The notes under the pieces are model-generated. The model did no database searches. It had not been told where the DNA came from and saw nothing but the letters and a program-made list of their open reading frames with translations. Shown here in pieces: positions 23,347 through 33,746 of a stretch of 64,000 bases of DNA (its first letter is position 1; every line of letters starts with the position of its first letter). Source of the DNA: Glandiceps talaboti (lineage: Eukaryota; Hemichordata; Enteropneusta; Spengelidae). Location of the stretch: positions 21,228,503 through 21,292,502 of the forward strand of contig NC_135551.1 in NCBI RefSeq assembly GCF_964340395.1, in the 5' to 3' direction. The translations under genes and the position numbers were made by a program.

Positions 23347-26189
23347 GAATTGACTTTCCATAATTTATTTACTCACTCAGGAAGAAAGAACTGTACTTAT
23401 CACTAGGACCATGTTTTGATGGTAGATAAATTTCTATGCTGTACAGTATTTTGGTATGCTTTCAAAAGATACAAAAAAAAAACCTTGCCTCAAGGTAGAC
23501 AGAGTTCTGTATTTCCCGAAAGAATTTCTTAGAAGAGTGTTTACTTTGTACTTTTAGCCTGGTCTTAAACAGAAGACTATACTATTTAATTCAAGAATAC
23601 CACACACATACTGTGAGCACTGACCTGTTTTACATGGAGTTATGTACTTTCATTCATGTGCACTATTTTCTGTGTCCTTTTTCTTACAAAAAATGTGGTT
23701 AATACTATTGTTTTTTTAACCTACTTTTATCGTATCTCTTTTCTCAAATACTTTGGGACAGAGAAACCAAACAGAATGTCTGGTAACTCTTATTGGTCCA
23801 TTCAACTTGTTCATAGGTTCCTACAATGTGTGCTACAAATACTAAACTCCACTAGTACTGATAGACTGAGCAGTCACATATGATCCAGCCATGTAGACAA
23901 GCTAATTAATACTAATGTTCATCAGGCTTTACTGCATAAGCAATGACTTTTGCTAATATGAATTTACACAAATGTGCTAAGTCGTCAAATTGTCAGTTGT
24001 GTATCTTAAGCATAATTTCCCATGAACCCAAATTCATACAAATGGCTCCATTTGCATCAAACTCTTCATCGAGAACAAGTACGTATAGATCTATCAAAAT
24101 CAAACAAACATTGATGCTCCCACAAGTAGGATCCCTCTTTGACCTGCTCTGTGGCTGTCTTCATCAGTTCTACATATACACAGTTATCGCTCTCTCTCCA
24201 AGGATTGTCAGACTGTCAGTAAGCTAATTGAAGCCGACCAGTGTTAGTTTATTGTTGTAGTAATTCAGTCGCAGTAACCGGAGCTTGACAGTTGTTGTTC
24301 TTTCTATCATGTCGGTGCATGTAGGCTACCATCCTTTGGGATTCCCGTCCTTACTGCGTTCCCGTCCAATTTTGATTATGTTTAGTCATGTGTGCATGTA
24401 GCACTTCGCTTTCCGGACTGAAAACACTGGCACAGCTAATGGACTAATTTGGATGATAATAGAACATACACCAATTACAACCCTGCCAATTCCCCTATCC
24501 AACCCCCATGAGATAACCCACCAAAATTCATTTCAATCTTTAACCACCTCAGTACTTGTACAGTAACATGTATCCTTGGACTACACTTTCTCACAAAAGA
24601 TTTGGTTGAACAGAAATTATTCTATTCTTGTAACTTTTTGGTAAAATTCACTTTCATTTTAGACTCAACCCACAGAAGTAATCATACCATGAGTAAATAT
24701 TGCAAAATAATTCAAAATTATTTAAAATTACGAATTTTTAACACCATTTTTCAATCATTAGTCTGATAAGAAATAAACAAATGCAATAATGTACATGTAA
24801 AGTCATAGGTGAACTTTGTGCAGTATATTAACCTCTCTACTGACTGCCATGGTTAGGTTTTCCAAATTCAAACAAATTTCCAATCAAATTTCAAGTGAGA
24901 TTTCCTTTTGTGTAGGCAACCACACTGACACTTTCATAATACCAAAAGTTAACTCCCACCTTTATATGGAATATGATCTGTACAGTAGCTCAGAATTTAA
25001 TCTCCAAGTACATGTATGCATCGACACTGACACTTACGGTACTCTCACTACCAAAAGTTAACACTCCTCATGCAACACGAGTTAGCTCATATTAAAATCT
25101 CTGTTTGATCTAAATCCTTCCTCTAAGCTAACAATGGGCAGGAATACACTCAAGATTCCCTCTGCCTCTTCCTGGGGAAAAAGGAATTACACACTTGGAA
25201 GTGCAAAGACAGGAAAACGTCACTTGCTGTGGACACAGACTGATAATGTTCACAGATACTACTCAGAAAATTTATGACTTCATCGAGAGTAGTTTGCTTT
25301 TTCATTCAAGTGGAATACTATATATTATCTGCCGAAAGGTCTATATATTTCTCGCCACTGTATAAAATGATTTACACTTTGCTGTGATTTCAACACGACT
25401 AGTAGATCAGGGGGTGTGTTACATATGTCATCAATTCTTTAACTGTCAACTTTTTAGAGTAGTAACAACACTTCTACTGAGTCAGTGTGTAAATAGATCA
25501 CACTGTGCAACCCCTCGGTATTATCCTGCATGTTTATAATCCAAAAATACATCTTGACAATTACTACATTCATAGTACAGAGACTAAAGTTGATTCTATT
25601 CCGACTTCAGTCAAAAAACTGATAAGCTGATTTGTGGGTAGTCTAGAAAGTAGCACCTATGCATGTAGGCTTGTTTTCTATCATCTCTCTCTCTCTCCAC
25701 ATATAGTCAAATGGACAAATTCTACTGAAAATCTAGCTAAATCTCTTGCTGGGGAAAGGCTGAACAGCGCATGTCATGCACTGACAGGCAGTTATAATTG
25801 GTTACTTCATTCATATTACTACAAACTCAACCACCAATTGCAAAGCAAGTGAGGTGAGAACACGATAAAAAATCAAAACATCATCACAGTTACAAAATAT
25901 ACATGCACATATGAATGCTCCAATAGCATTAAACTATTGCTGCCACTGTGTCAGTGGTAAAAAATGGAATGTTGTGCTAGAGAAAGTCATTTGAATATAA
26001 TACAGTGAAGAGAGAGATTGTAGAAAATGAGTCCACACATACTGTACATTTGTATAGTTTCTAGACTGCAGTAGTTTGTGGATACACAATGTACAGTATG
26101 GGCTGCAGTCAGCTTACATTTGTCAACTGAGCTGTTACAGTACCTGCCTTACTCTTAGCATAGATGTTGTTGTTAAGTCACATCTGTGT
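23347..26189. other. long unremarkable stretch
   Basis: No supported gene or RNA was found in 2.8 kb. A CACTGACACTT phrase followed about 20 bp later by TACCAAAAGTTAAC occurs twice, at about 24920 and 25026, in the same orientation. Frames of 72-94 codons (23656, 23943, 24816, 25634) have no domain or splice support. Confidence 0.45.
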
Positions 26190-26424
26190 ACCTAATTTGC
26201 ATATTACTGACAAGATCACCATGTCATGAACAATCCTTCATCTGTACATCCCACCAAATTTCAGGCCAATCTGCACAGTACTTTTAAGGTCAAGTTTTTT
26301 CACAAAAATCAGATTTTTGATGAAATCATTTTTATTTGGATATTTTCCACCTACAACTAAGTAATATCCTCACTAAATACCATTGGTTTGGTGGTATTTG
26401 ACTAAGTTTTAGTCATTTACGCTC
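26190..26424 (+). repeat. dispersed repeat, family R4 copy A (microsatellite-associated)
   Basis: The core at about 26255-26310 (CCAAATTTCAGGCCAATCTG, CAGTACTTTTAAGGTCAAG, TTTTTTCAC) resembles 46480-46545. Both copies are followed within about 100-120 bp by a long microsatellite, (CA)n here and (CAGA)n there. The text is of the type that accompanies microsatellites in dispersed repeats of marine invertebrates. Confidence 0.5.
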
Positions 26425-26426
26425 GT

Positions 26427-26427
<1 letters not shown>

Positions 26428-26497
<70 letters not shown>

Positions 26498-26607
26498 TGC
26501 ACATTCACACACACACATTCACACACACATATACACACATGCACACACATACATACACATGCATGCCCACACACATGCATGCACACACACATACACACAC
26601 GCATATT

Positions 26608-26650
<43 letters not shown>
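26428..26650. repeat. (CA)n microsatellite
   Basis: A pure CA run spans 26428-26494. Interrupted CA and CATG blocks continue to 26607, then a second pure run extends to about 26648. Confidence 0.97.
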
Positions 26651-26651
<1 letters not shown>

Positions 26652-26712
26652 TTTCACACATTCCACTATACCTACAATACTACTGAAACAGTTCAGTTGT
26701 GAGAACAAAACC

Positions 26713-26757
26713 AACATAACACAACACAACACAACAAAACACACCACAACACAACTC
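26713..26757. repeat. (ACAAC)n pentanucleotide repeat
   Basis: A short run of ACAAC units with ACAAA and ACACC variants. Confidence 0.85.
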
Positions 26758-26759
26758 AA

Positions 26760-27204
26760 ATTGGTCATAAAACATTCTAAATGCATATACGGCAGTTCCA
26801 CATACACTTTAAGTCCCCTTTTAAATAACTATCCCCAGCCGACACAAGATTTGTAAAAATAGACAATGAAAAACAAACTGTTTTCTGTATGTACAGTTGT
26901 ATATTGAGAGAGTACAGAGTTGTTATTGAGTTTAGCGCCATACTAGTCTTACAAGTTGTCTAACATCAGCTTGTTCAGCTCAAACCGTGCATTCATCTTT
27001 ATTATAAAATCATTATCTTATAAGCTGGACATTAGGAAAACTCGGTATGTCTAGACTGTTTGTAGCTATAGTGCTTCGTTTACTAAGTCCATTAAAATCA
27101 ATCTTTATCAACTACCCATTACTTTGTAAATGGCAAAATTGGAAGTTTAGTCACTTTCATAATATGGCTATTTGTGGCTTATAGCCAAAAGTCATGGGTT
27201 AGAA
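26760..27204. other. no recognised feature
   Basis: No gene or repeat was recognised. Confidence 0.45.
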
Positions 27205-27850
27205 AATGATTATGTATGTGTATGTTTGTGGATGTCTGTATGTGTATCTATGTCTGTGTGTGTCTGTGTGTGTGTGTGTGTGTGTGTGTCTGTGTATGTA
27301 CATGTATGTGTGTGGGTGTATGTATGTATGTATGTATGTATGTATGTATGTATGTGTATCTATGTGTGTCTGTATATACGTGTGTGGGTGTATGTATGTA
27401 TGTATGTATGTATGTATGTATGTATGTATGCATGCATGCATGCATGCACGCACGTACGTACGTACGTACGTACGTACGTACATATGTATGTATGTATGTG
27501 TGAATATGTATGTGTGTGTCTTTGTATGTATGTATGTATGTATGTATGTATGTATGTATGTATGTATGTATGTGTGAATATGTATGTGTGTGTGTCTTTG
27601 TATGTATGTATGTATGTATGTATGTATGTATGTATGTATGTATGTATGTACATGTATGTGTGTGTGGGGGGGTATGTATGTATGTATCTATCTATATACA
27701 TGTACATGTATGTGAGTCTGTGTGAATACATATTGTGTGTGACTGAATGTGTATCTATGCATGTATGTGTGTCTGCATATGTGAATACATGTGTGTGGGT
27801 ATCTGTATGTGTATCTATACGTGTCTGTGTGTATACATGTATGTGTGTAC
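27205..27850. repeat. compound (TG)n/(TATG)n microsatellite, ~645 bp
   Basis: GT, ATGT and GCAT blocks surround a pure alternating GTAC block at 27452-27481. A composite of TGTGAATATGTATGTGTGTG and a long ATGT run is duplicated at about 27499 and 27571, a higher-order repeat of about 72 bp. The 247-codon frame is a Cys-Val-Met-Tyr run. Confidence 0.97.
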
Positions 27851-28522
27851 CATACTTCAATCTTTGTCAACAGATTGACTCACAATTCAAAACATGTGAC
27901 CTTATGGACATGTGAGCCTAATAAGTCGTCATGGGTGTCTGGAAGTTTGTATCGCCTTATGTCTCGGTTACAATTTAAGATCTAAAAAATGATGTTTTAT
28001 GTGTTTTTGCAGCACTTCATCTATTGCAGTGAGTATGGAACACTGGCAATTCAATGTCAAAGTGGGGATGGGGTGGGGTTTAACCCTAACTATAACCTAT
28101 CCCTAACTCCCTGCATCAGAACCGACCGACCGACAGACGGAAACCATTCCTATACTATAGTACAGCCCCTCAGAACAGTATCCATCAGCACTATTAAATC
28201 ATGAATAATAAAAATGTTGGTGTGAAGAATTTTATTGCAAATAAATTCTAAAAATTGAAATTTTCAAACCATAACTTCATTTTGTCTAAAACTTTTCCAT
28301 GGCCTCTGAATTTTTTTTTTTTTTTTTAATTTTTTTTTTGGGTGGGACCCAATACATGTAGGATATAATGTAGCTTTCAAATTGGTATGTGAGAAAGACG
28401 AAGTGACATTTACCACATTGTGTACATCTGACATATCGCTGGGAAAGACACTTATATACATAGATAGACATGACATGATGGGTGCTTAGAATCTCCCATT
28501 ACAGAGACTGTTCCTTGATAAA
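27851..28522. other. unremarkable; poly-T patch
   Basis: A GACCGACCGACAGACGG patch lies at 28123-28139. A poly-T tract with one AA interruption spans 28311-28339. No gene was recognised. Confidence 0.5.
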
Positions 28523-28657
28523 CAACCTCACTCAACAAAAACACACACTGACACATGTTCTACACAACTCTTCACACTATCAATAATCGGAGGACTGCAA
28601 TCCACACCAAATTTATCAAAGAAAAAAATACTCCGCCTTCCACACTGGAGCCTGGTG
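28523..28657 (+). repeat. direct repeat, longer copy
   Basis: AACCTCACTCAACAAAAACA at 28524 and AATACTCCGCCTTCCACACT with GGAGCCTG at 28627-28654 are separated by about 75 bp. The same two blocks occur adjacent to each other at 29211-29269. Confidence 0.7.
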
Positions 28658-29210
28658 ACTTGATAATTGTAAAGTCACACATGCGTGAAATCAATTTAGA
28701 GGCAGAACTAATGTGACAGTTGGTGCATGGCCAACAGAGCAGCAAATGCACTAGACTTCGGAGAGTGATATCAGAAACTCAATACCTGAGATGCACTCAA
28801 ATATACTGGTACACCAGGAAAATAGAAAAGTCTAGGGAACCCTAAATTCATACTGTGCCATATGCATCCTTTGTAACTGGGGTGCTCAATCCAAAAATAT
28901 GTGATTTATGCTCTGTTTGCTGTCATTTTTATGGTATCAGACTTCTGTGTTTTTAGTATTCAATAACATGTAAAGTACTATGTCAAACACAATGCAAACA
29001 GTATATTCACTTTTAGTAAGATTACTCGGAGAATTAGTGTTTTGTTCATTTCGCAGTATGCCATGTACATTTCATCCGAGAACAGGTTTGGCAAAGCTCT
29101 ATATTAACTCAATGCGCTCACAAAATTTACATTTACTATTACTATCAATAATCGATATCAAATGAAAATTTCTACTCACAGAGTCAAAAATTGTTTGGAA
29201 GTGAATCCAA
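28658..29210. other. no recognised feature
   Basis: Unremarkable sequence between the two direct-repeat copies. Confidence 0.45.
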
Positions 29211-29269
29211 AACCTCACTCAACAAAAACACACACAAAAAAATACTCTGCCTTCCACACTGGAGCCTGA
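29211..29269 (+). repeat. direct repeat, short copy with internal gap
   Basis: This has the same two blocks as 28523-28657, but the roughly 75 bp between them is missing. One copy has therefore lost, or the other gained, an internal segment. Confidence 0.7.
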
Positions 29270-29725
29270 TAACACCCTGTTGAATTACACCACACCCCTG
29301 AAGATGCTGACAAGAGTGCAGCTAAAATTTCGGATTCTCTACCAAAGAAGTTTTGACAACGGTCTATTATCACATGTAGTACATCCCAGATGATGCTGAC
29401 AAGACATCAACAAAAATGTGAACTTTTCTTCCAAAATTTTTTCGACACTGTGAGTTGAAATTTTCATACGATATTTTGAACCGAAGGTCCATGAACATTC
29501 ATTCTTGTAAATCAGTAATTACATTTAGTAATTGTCACTACAATGTGCATTGTACCTGTTATCCTACTTTCAATGATTAATTAGTATCCGAGGTAATACT
29601 TAAAATCAATTCAATGTACACTTTCAAGTTATTTTCCTGGAGTTCTTTGGGTACATTAACGTGATTATCCCACCCATAATAGTATTTTGTTACACTGTTA
29701 CAGTACACTTCATCGAAAGACTTTG
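29270..29725. other. weak repeats only
   Basis: A GATGCTGACAAGA phrase occurs at 29299 and 29391, with a variant GATGCTGATGAGACATCA at about 30739. They suggest a degenerate dispersed or tandem repeat but are too weak to delimit. Confidence 0.35.
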
Positions 29726-29729
29726 ATTT

Positions 29730-30000
29730 GACTTGACATGAAGGAAAATTCACTTTTTAAACAAAAGCTTCATTATTAAGGCACTTCCATGTGTAAAACA
29801 CAATTTTTTTTTTCCAGGAGTTCCAAGGAGTGGTTTGAAATTCCGGGACATTTCATCAATTTACTTTCATTTAACTTAACATGACGGAAAATTCACTTTC
29901 AAGTTTCAAATAACGGCTTTACCTTCCATCTGTAAAATACATTTTTTTTCCTCCAGGACTTTCAAGGAGTGGTTCACATTTCCAGAATGAGTTTTCCTGG
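29730..30000. repeat. ~140 bp tandem duplication
   Basis: Two units start near 29732 and 29872. Each has a CTTAACATGACGGAAAATTCA-like start, then CCATNTGTAAAA, a T-rich run, CCAGGA-TT, CAAGGAGTGGTT and an ATTCC-type end. The similarity is clear by eye. Confidence 0.7.
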
Positions 30001-30469
30001 AGAATACACATTTGTAAACCCTGGATAAATCAGACAGTCTGAAAGTCTGAAGATTCATTAAAAATTGCGTAAATGCAGTTTGGTACAGATATAAAATGCT
30101 ACTAAAGTCAACACACCATAAAAACCTTCCAAGTCTATAAATTACCTTTTATGGGGGAGAAGTACATGTTTAGTTTGTTTGATGTAATATGTCAGCCATG
30201 ATGAAAAGAGAAACAGAACAAAAAGATTTGGTTTTACTTCAGTGAATGTTCACTCACAAAAAAGAGTGCATTATTTTCTTCTTTTTTGGTGGTGGTGGGG
30301 GGGAGGGGTTACTCCTTGATTAATTTAGTCCGGAACAATACTCTCACACAGCCCATAAATGATATGCATTGTTACATGTATACATGTCTGAGTGACTCCG
30401 GGATAGAATGTGGACTGTCTGGGCAAGCCCTTGACAATGACAATTCCATAGTACTACATGTATGTCGGT
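30001..30469. other. no recognised feature
   Basis: A G-rich GGTGGTGGTGGGGGGGAGGG patch is at 30288-30307. Nothing else is evident. Confidence 0.45.
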
Positions 30470-30545
30470 CAGTGTGCCCTCTAAGCCAATTTGACGTGCC
30501 ACTGAAGCACATAATTTCTAATGACACACCAAAATTTGGTGTTCC
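30470..30545 (+). mobile_element. possible hAT-type terminus
   Basis: CAGTGTGCCCTCTAAGCC is the kind of end seen in hAT DNA transposons and their MITEs, which usually begin CAG/CAR. No matching inverted end (GGCTTAGAGGGCACACTG) was seen within the window, so this would be a solitary or truncated end. The match to hAT ends is from memory. Confidence 0.25.
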
Positions 30546-31109
30546 CCTATCTATTTTGCATCAACATACTTTCAAATCTGTGAGAAAAAAAAATTCATTG
30601 TTTTAGATTTAAAACAAAAATTGTCTGAATTTCCAAACAGCATTAAAAGCTATATACACATTAACTACAAGGCACTTGGTACGTCATGCTTTGAACTCAT
30701 CAGAAGTGACAACAGCCCATTGTAAGATATCCCTGAAAATGCTGATGAGACATCACCAAAAAATTGAAAATTTCGCATCCATTTCATTTTAAGCTTTATC
30801 AGAATATTTATTTCTATGGACTCGGTCAACGAATTGCATGTATTTTAATTTTGGTAAAACTGTTTCAAAGTTAAAAGTAAACATATACCCTCTTGTGCAT
30901 GTTTAGAATTCTACATTTATAAACCAGAAAACACAGCTTTTCACACCAAAAAGAAGCATGTTTTAACAAACAAAAAAGTATACTGAATGAATGTTCATGC
31001 AGCACATACACATACACACATTTTTTTCGATTGTTGGCCATGGTTGGGTAACCATCCATCCCACTACATATATATATATAGGAGTGACACTTTTTTCAAT
31101 CTCTGTCAG
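30546..31109. other. sequence upstream of the candidate exon
   Basis: This AT-rich stretch ends in a TATATATATATAGG patch and the pyrimidine-rich acceptor at 31090-31109. No upstream exon could be recognised. Confidence 0.4.
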
Positions 31110-31433
31110 GAATCTGAATATTATATCATGCAGATCAAAGGTCAGAGGTCATTCCAAGTTCAACCCTCACTCTATATGGCAAAGCAGAGCTCCTTGGTTC
31201 CACTTGGTTTGTCTGATGTGTTTACACCACACATAGCAAGTCTAGCGAGGTCAGCTAAGGCGAAGGAAGATATCATAAATCAATGGCTTTCTAACTCTGT
31301 CAGCTTACATGTTGATATAATGCTCCCACTGGAGGAAGTTTGGCCTGTGATATATCCATATACTATCTGTGTGCCTATGTCAACACAGGCAATGACAGCT
31401 GATGATGATGGCAGTATGCATCATGTAAAATAA
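31110..31433 (+). CDS. candidate protein-coding exon, function unknown
   Basis: This is the only segment in the window with coding character not explained by a simple repeat. It is preceded by a good splice acceptor (a T-rich tract, then TCTCTGTCAG ending at 31109). It stays open in phase 0 for 107 codons, ending at a TAA at 31431-31433. The open frame extends upstream to a Met codon at 30987, but that part is low-complexity (His-Thr and Ile-Tyr runs) and is more likely intron. The predicted peptide is mixed and soluble-looking. It starts Glu-Ser-Glu-Tyr-Tyr, has a Ser-Ala-Lys-Ala-Lys-Glu-Asp-Ile-Ile charged segment in the middle, then Leu-Pro-Leu-Glu-Glu-Val-Trp-Pro-Val, and ends in an acidic Asp-Asp-Asp stretch. 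I cannot assign a family. It may be a terminal exon, or it may use a donor such as GTATGC at 31413 or GTAAAA at 31425. Chance openness or a decayed exon cannot be excluded. Confidence 0.42.
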   Translation, partial: ESEYYIMQIKGQRSFQVQPSLYMAKQSSLVPLGLSDVFTPHIASLARSAKAKEDIINQWLSNSVSLHVDIMLPLEEVWPVIYPYTICVPMSTQAMTADDDGSMHHVK

Positions 31434-31596
31434 TTAATACATCCATTTTTTTTAGGTTTTGACAAAAGGTAATTTTATAATGGGGGACTTTGTGATGTGT
31501 GGATTTGAACTTGAACTTGAGAAAAGTTTGATAATTTAATGACATAAACATTAGCATGGGATTTATATGATAACTGAAGAGGATAAAAATGAAAGA
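31434..31596. other. no recognised feature
   Basis: Short AT-rich spacer after the candidate exon. It holds a TTGAACTTGAACTTGAG patch at 31505-31521. A clear polyadenylation signal close to the stop was not found. Confidence 0.4.
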
Positions 31597-31975
31597 AAAC
31601 AAGACAAGACAAGATGAGACAAGACGAGACAAAACAAAACAAAACCTTGCCAAACAAAACAGATTACAACTCCAAACAGTAATAATACTATACAATTATA
31701 GTAAAATAAACAATAACAATACAACACAACACAATACAATACAATACAACACAATACAATACCTATGCAACACAACACAATACAATACTACACAATACAA
31801 CACAATACAATTATAGTACAATAAACAACACAATACAATATAATACAATACAATACCAATACAACACAATACAATGCAGTACGATACAACACAACACAAC
31901 ACAACGCAATACAACACAACGCAACACAACACAACACAACACAACACAACACAACATAATACACAACAATAGCAA
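31597..31975. repeat. pentanucleotide (ACAAG, ACAAA, ACAAT, ACAAC)n repeats
   Basis: CAAGA and CAAAA units occupy 31597-31655. After a 50 bp gap, ACAAT and ACAAC units fill 31710-31975. A block with CAATTATAGTA-AATAAACA occurs twice (31694 and 31808), so the array contains a ~110 bp higher-order duplication. Frames here are Cys-Val-Val-Leu or similar runs. Confidence 0.92.
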
Positions 31976-32147
31976 ATAACACAATACAATAAGTACATCA
32001 GTACAACTCACCAGTGCAATTTAATATGTCATACCACACAGATACAATGTAAACAATACAATACGCAATCAATAACAATGTGATATACATGTAGGGCAAT
32101 GTACTATGTACATGTCAAGTTCAAGAAACATTAAAGGTACATGCTTC
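31976..32147. other. no recognised feature
   Basis: Transition from the pentanucleotide array. Sparse ACAAT units remain. Confidence 0.4.
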
Positions 32148-32330
32148 TTCCATCCCCATCCCCTCCCCTTCCTCATACCATAACACATCCTCCCCATACC
32201 ACATCCCATCCCTATTCGTCATACAATACCCCACCCCTTCCCATACATGTACCATACCATACCTTCTCCCTCCCCATACCAATACAACACACCTTGCCAT
32301 ACCAAACCATACCCCATCTTCTCTCTATAC
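32148..32330. repeat. C-rich (CCATACC)-like low-complexity tract
   Basis: Irregular repeats of CCATACC, CATCCC and CCCCTTCC occur. The 109-codon frame 32141-32470 is a Pro-Ser-His run from this tract. Confidence 0.75.
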
Positions 32331-32959
32331 TTCTTCTTCTACTCAGCCCTCATCTACTACAAACATCAAACTCACACATATGTAAACCACTGGGAATTTC
32401 CATAACTACCCACCATAATTCCAGATGTTTCCTTACGGTATTGTGGAATGATAGGAAAACTCTTAGATAACGATTACCACAACTGGAAAAACACTTCATA
32501 TCTGATGATCCTAAGCACCATTGGGAACTATTGTTGTTTTAATTGTCTGTGTCCACTCTCATCACCGCCATGACATTGTTGGTTTTACCAAACTTAAATG
32601 TTTGCTATACTCTAGTTTCTGTTTACACAACATATTATTGTTTTTCTTAACAATATTTGTTATTTTGGCTATATTGACTTTTCTCCCTTAAATAAATGGG
32701 CATAACATCAATCAAGGTAATAGCTAGCATAGACTGAGTGAATATTTCCATTTGTAACTACTTTAAAGTCATGTTTATGTCTTTGTGTAGGAGTAGATGT
32801 GTAGTGTAGAAGTATGAAGAAGGAGACCTATCTGACCTAAATACTTAGAGAATATACATTATAGGTATTATGTCCTAAAAACTGATACTGATGTAGGGTG
32901 ATGTAATATTTGAATCACAACACTGTAAATAATTCAGTTAAATTTACATGAGATAATAT
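32331..32959. other. no recognised feature
   Basis: No supported gene or repeat was seen. Confidence 0.45.
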
Positions 32960-33018
<59 letters not shown>

Positions 33019-33246
33019 GGTGGTGGTGGTGTTGGTGTTAGCGTTGGTGTTGGTGATGGGGTTGGTGATTGTGTTGTGGTTGTGTTGGTGTTGTTGGTGA
33101 TGATGATGATGAGTGGTGGTGTGGTGGTGGTGGTGGTGGTGGTGATGGTGATAATGATAATGGTGGTGGTTGTGGTGGTGGTGGTGATAATAATGATGGT
33201 GGTGGTGGTGTGGTGGTGGTGATGGTGATGGTGATGGTGATAATGC

Positions 33247-33292
<46 letters not shown>
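32960..33292. repeat. (TTG)n/(GGT)n/(GAT)n trinucleotide tract
   Basis: About 15 TTG units (32960-33003) are followed by GGT units to 33030, an interrupted GTT/GGT/GAT region, and about 15 GAT units to 33290. Frames of 79-143 codons are homopolymeric His, Thr, Gly or Met runs. Confidence 0.97.
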
Positions 33293-33293
<1 letters not shown>

Positions 33294-33295
33294 AC

Positions 33296-33430
33296 AACTG
33301 GACTGTAGATAAGCAGTCCTGTGGCAGTGCAGGGCAGGAGTTCTGCAGTCCTGAATATCACTCAATCAGTTCAGAATTCCAGTCCAGCAGTCCCGAATGT
33401 TAGTCCTGCAGCAATCCTGACCCTAGTCTC
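33296..33430. repeat. degenerate short tandem repeat (CAGTCCTG type)
   Basis: CAGTCCTG or close variants appear near 33315, 33346, 33378, 33387 and 33401. The spacing is irregular, roughly 10-30 bp. Confidence 0.4.
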
Positions 33431-33710
33431 ACTGCTAGACCCTCTGGCAATTCTGCTATCTATATGCAAACCACAAGTCACATAGCCCCAAAGATGCTGT
33501 CAATTCTTTGCCCTGAGATTGCGCACCACGGGTACTGTCAATCTCAGCTTTTGTTCAATAACATTCCTTGAGTATAGATCCACAGTCTTACTGTGAAACT
33601 ATACCGAACCCTCTTAGCTGCCATGGCAGCAGTGCTGTGGCAGGCTGTGTGCATGGCTGTAATACTTTCACTGTGTACATGTATCTCATCTTTATAATCA
33701 TACAGACATC

Positions 33711-33714
<4 letters not shown>

Positions 33715-33743
<29 letters not shown>
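33715..33743. repeat. (TA)n microsatellite
   Basis: Alternating TA run of about 29 bp. Confidence 0.95.

Positions 33744-33746
<3 letters not shown>

Noticed and set aside
27172-27915. 247-codon open frame, the longest in the window
   Set aside because: It consists of Cys-Val-Met-Tyr repeats from the TG/TATG microsatellite.
32934-33365. 143-codon frame rich in His and Thr
   Set aside because: Translation of trinucleotide repeats.
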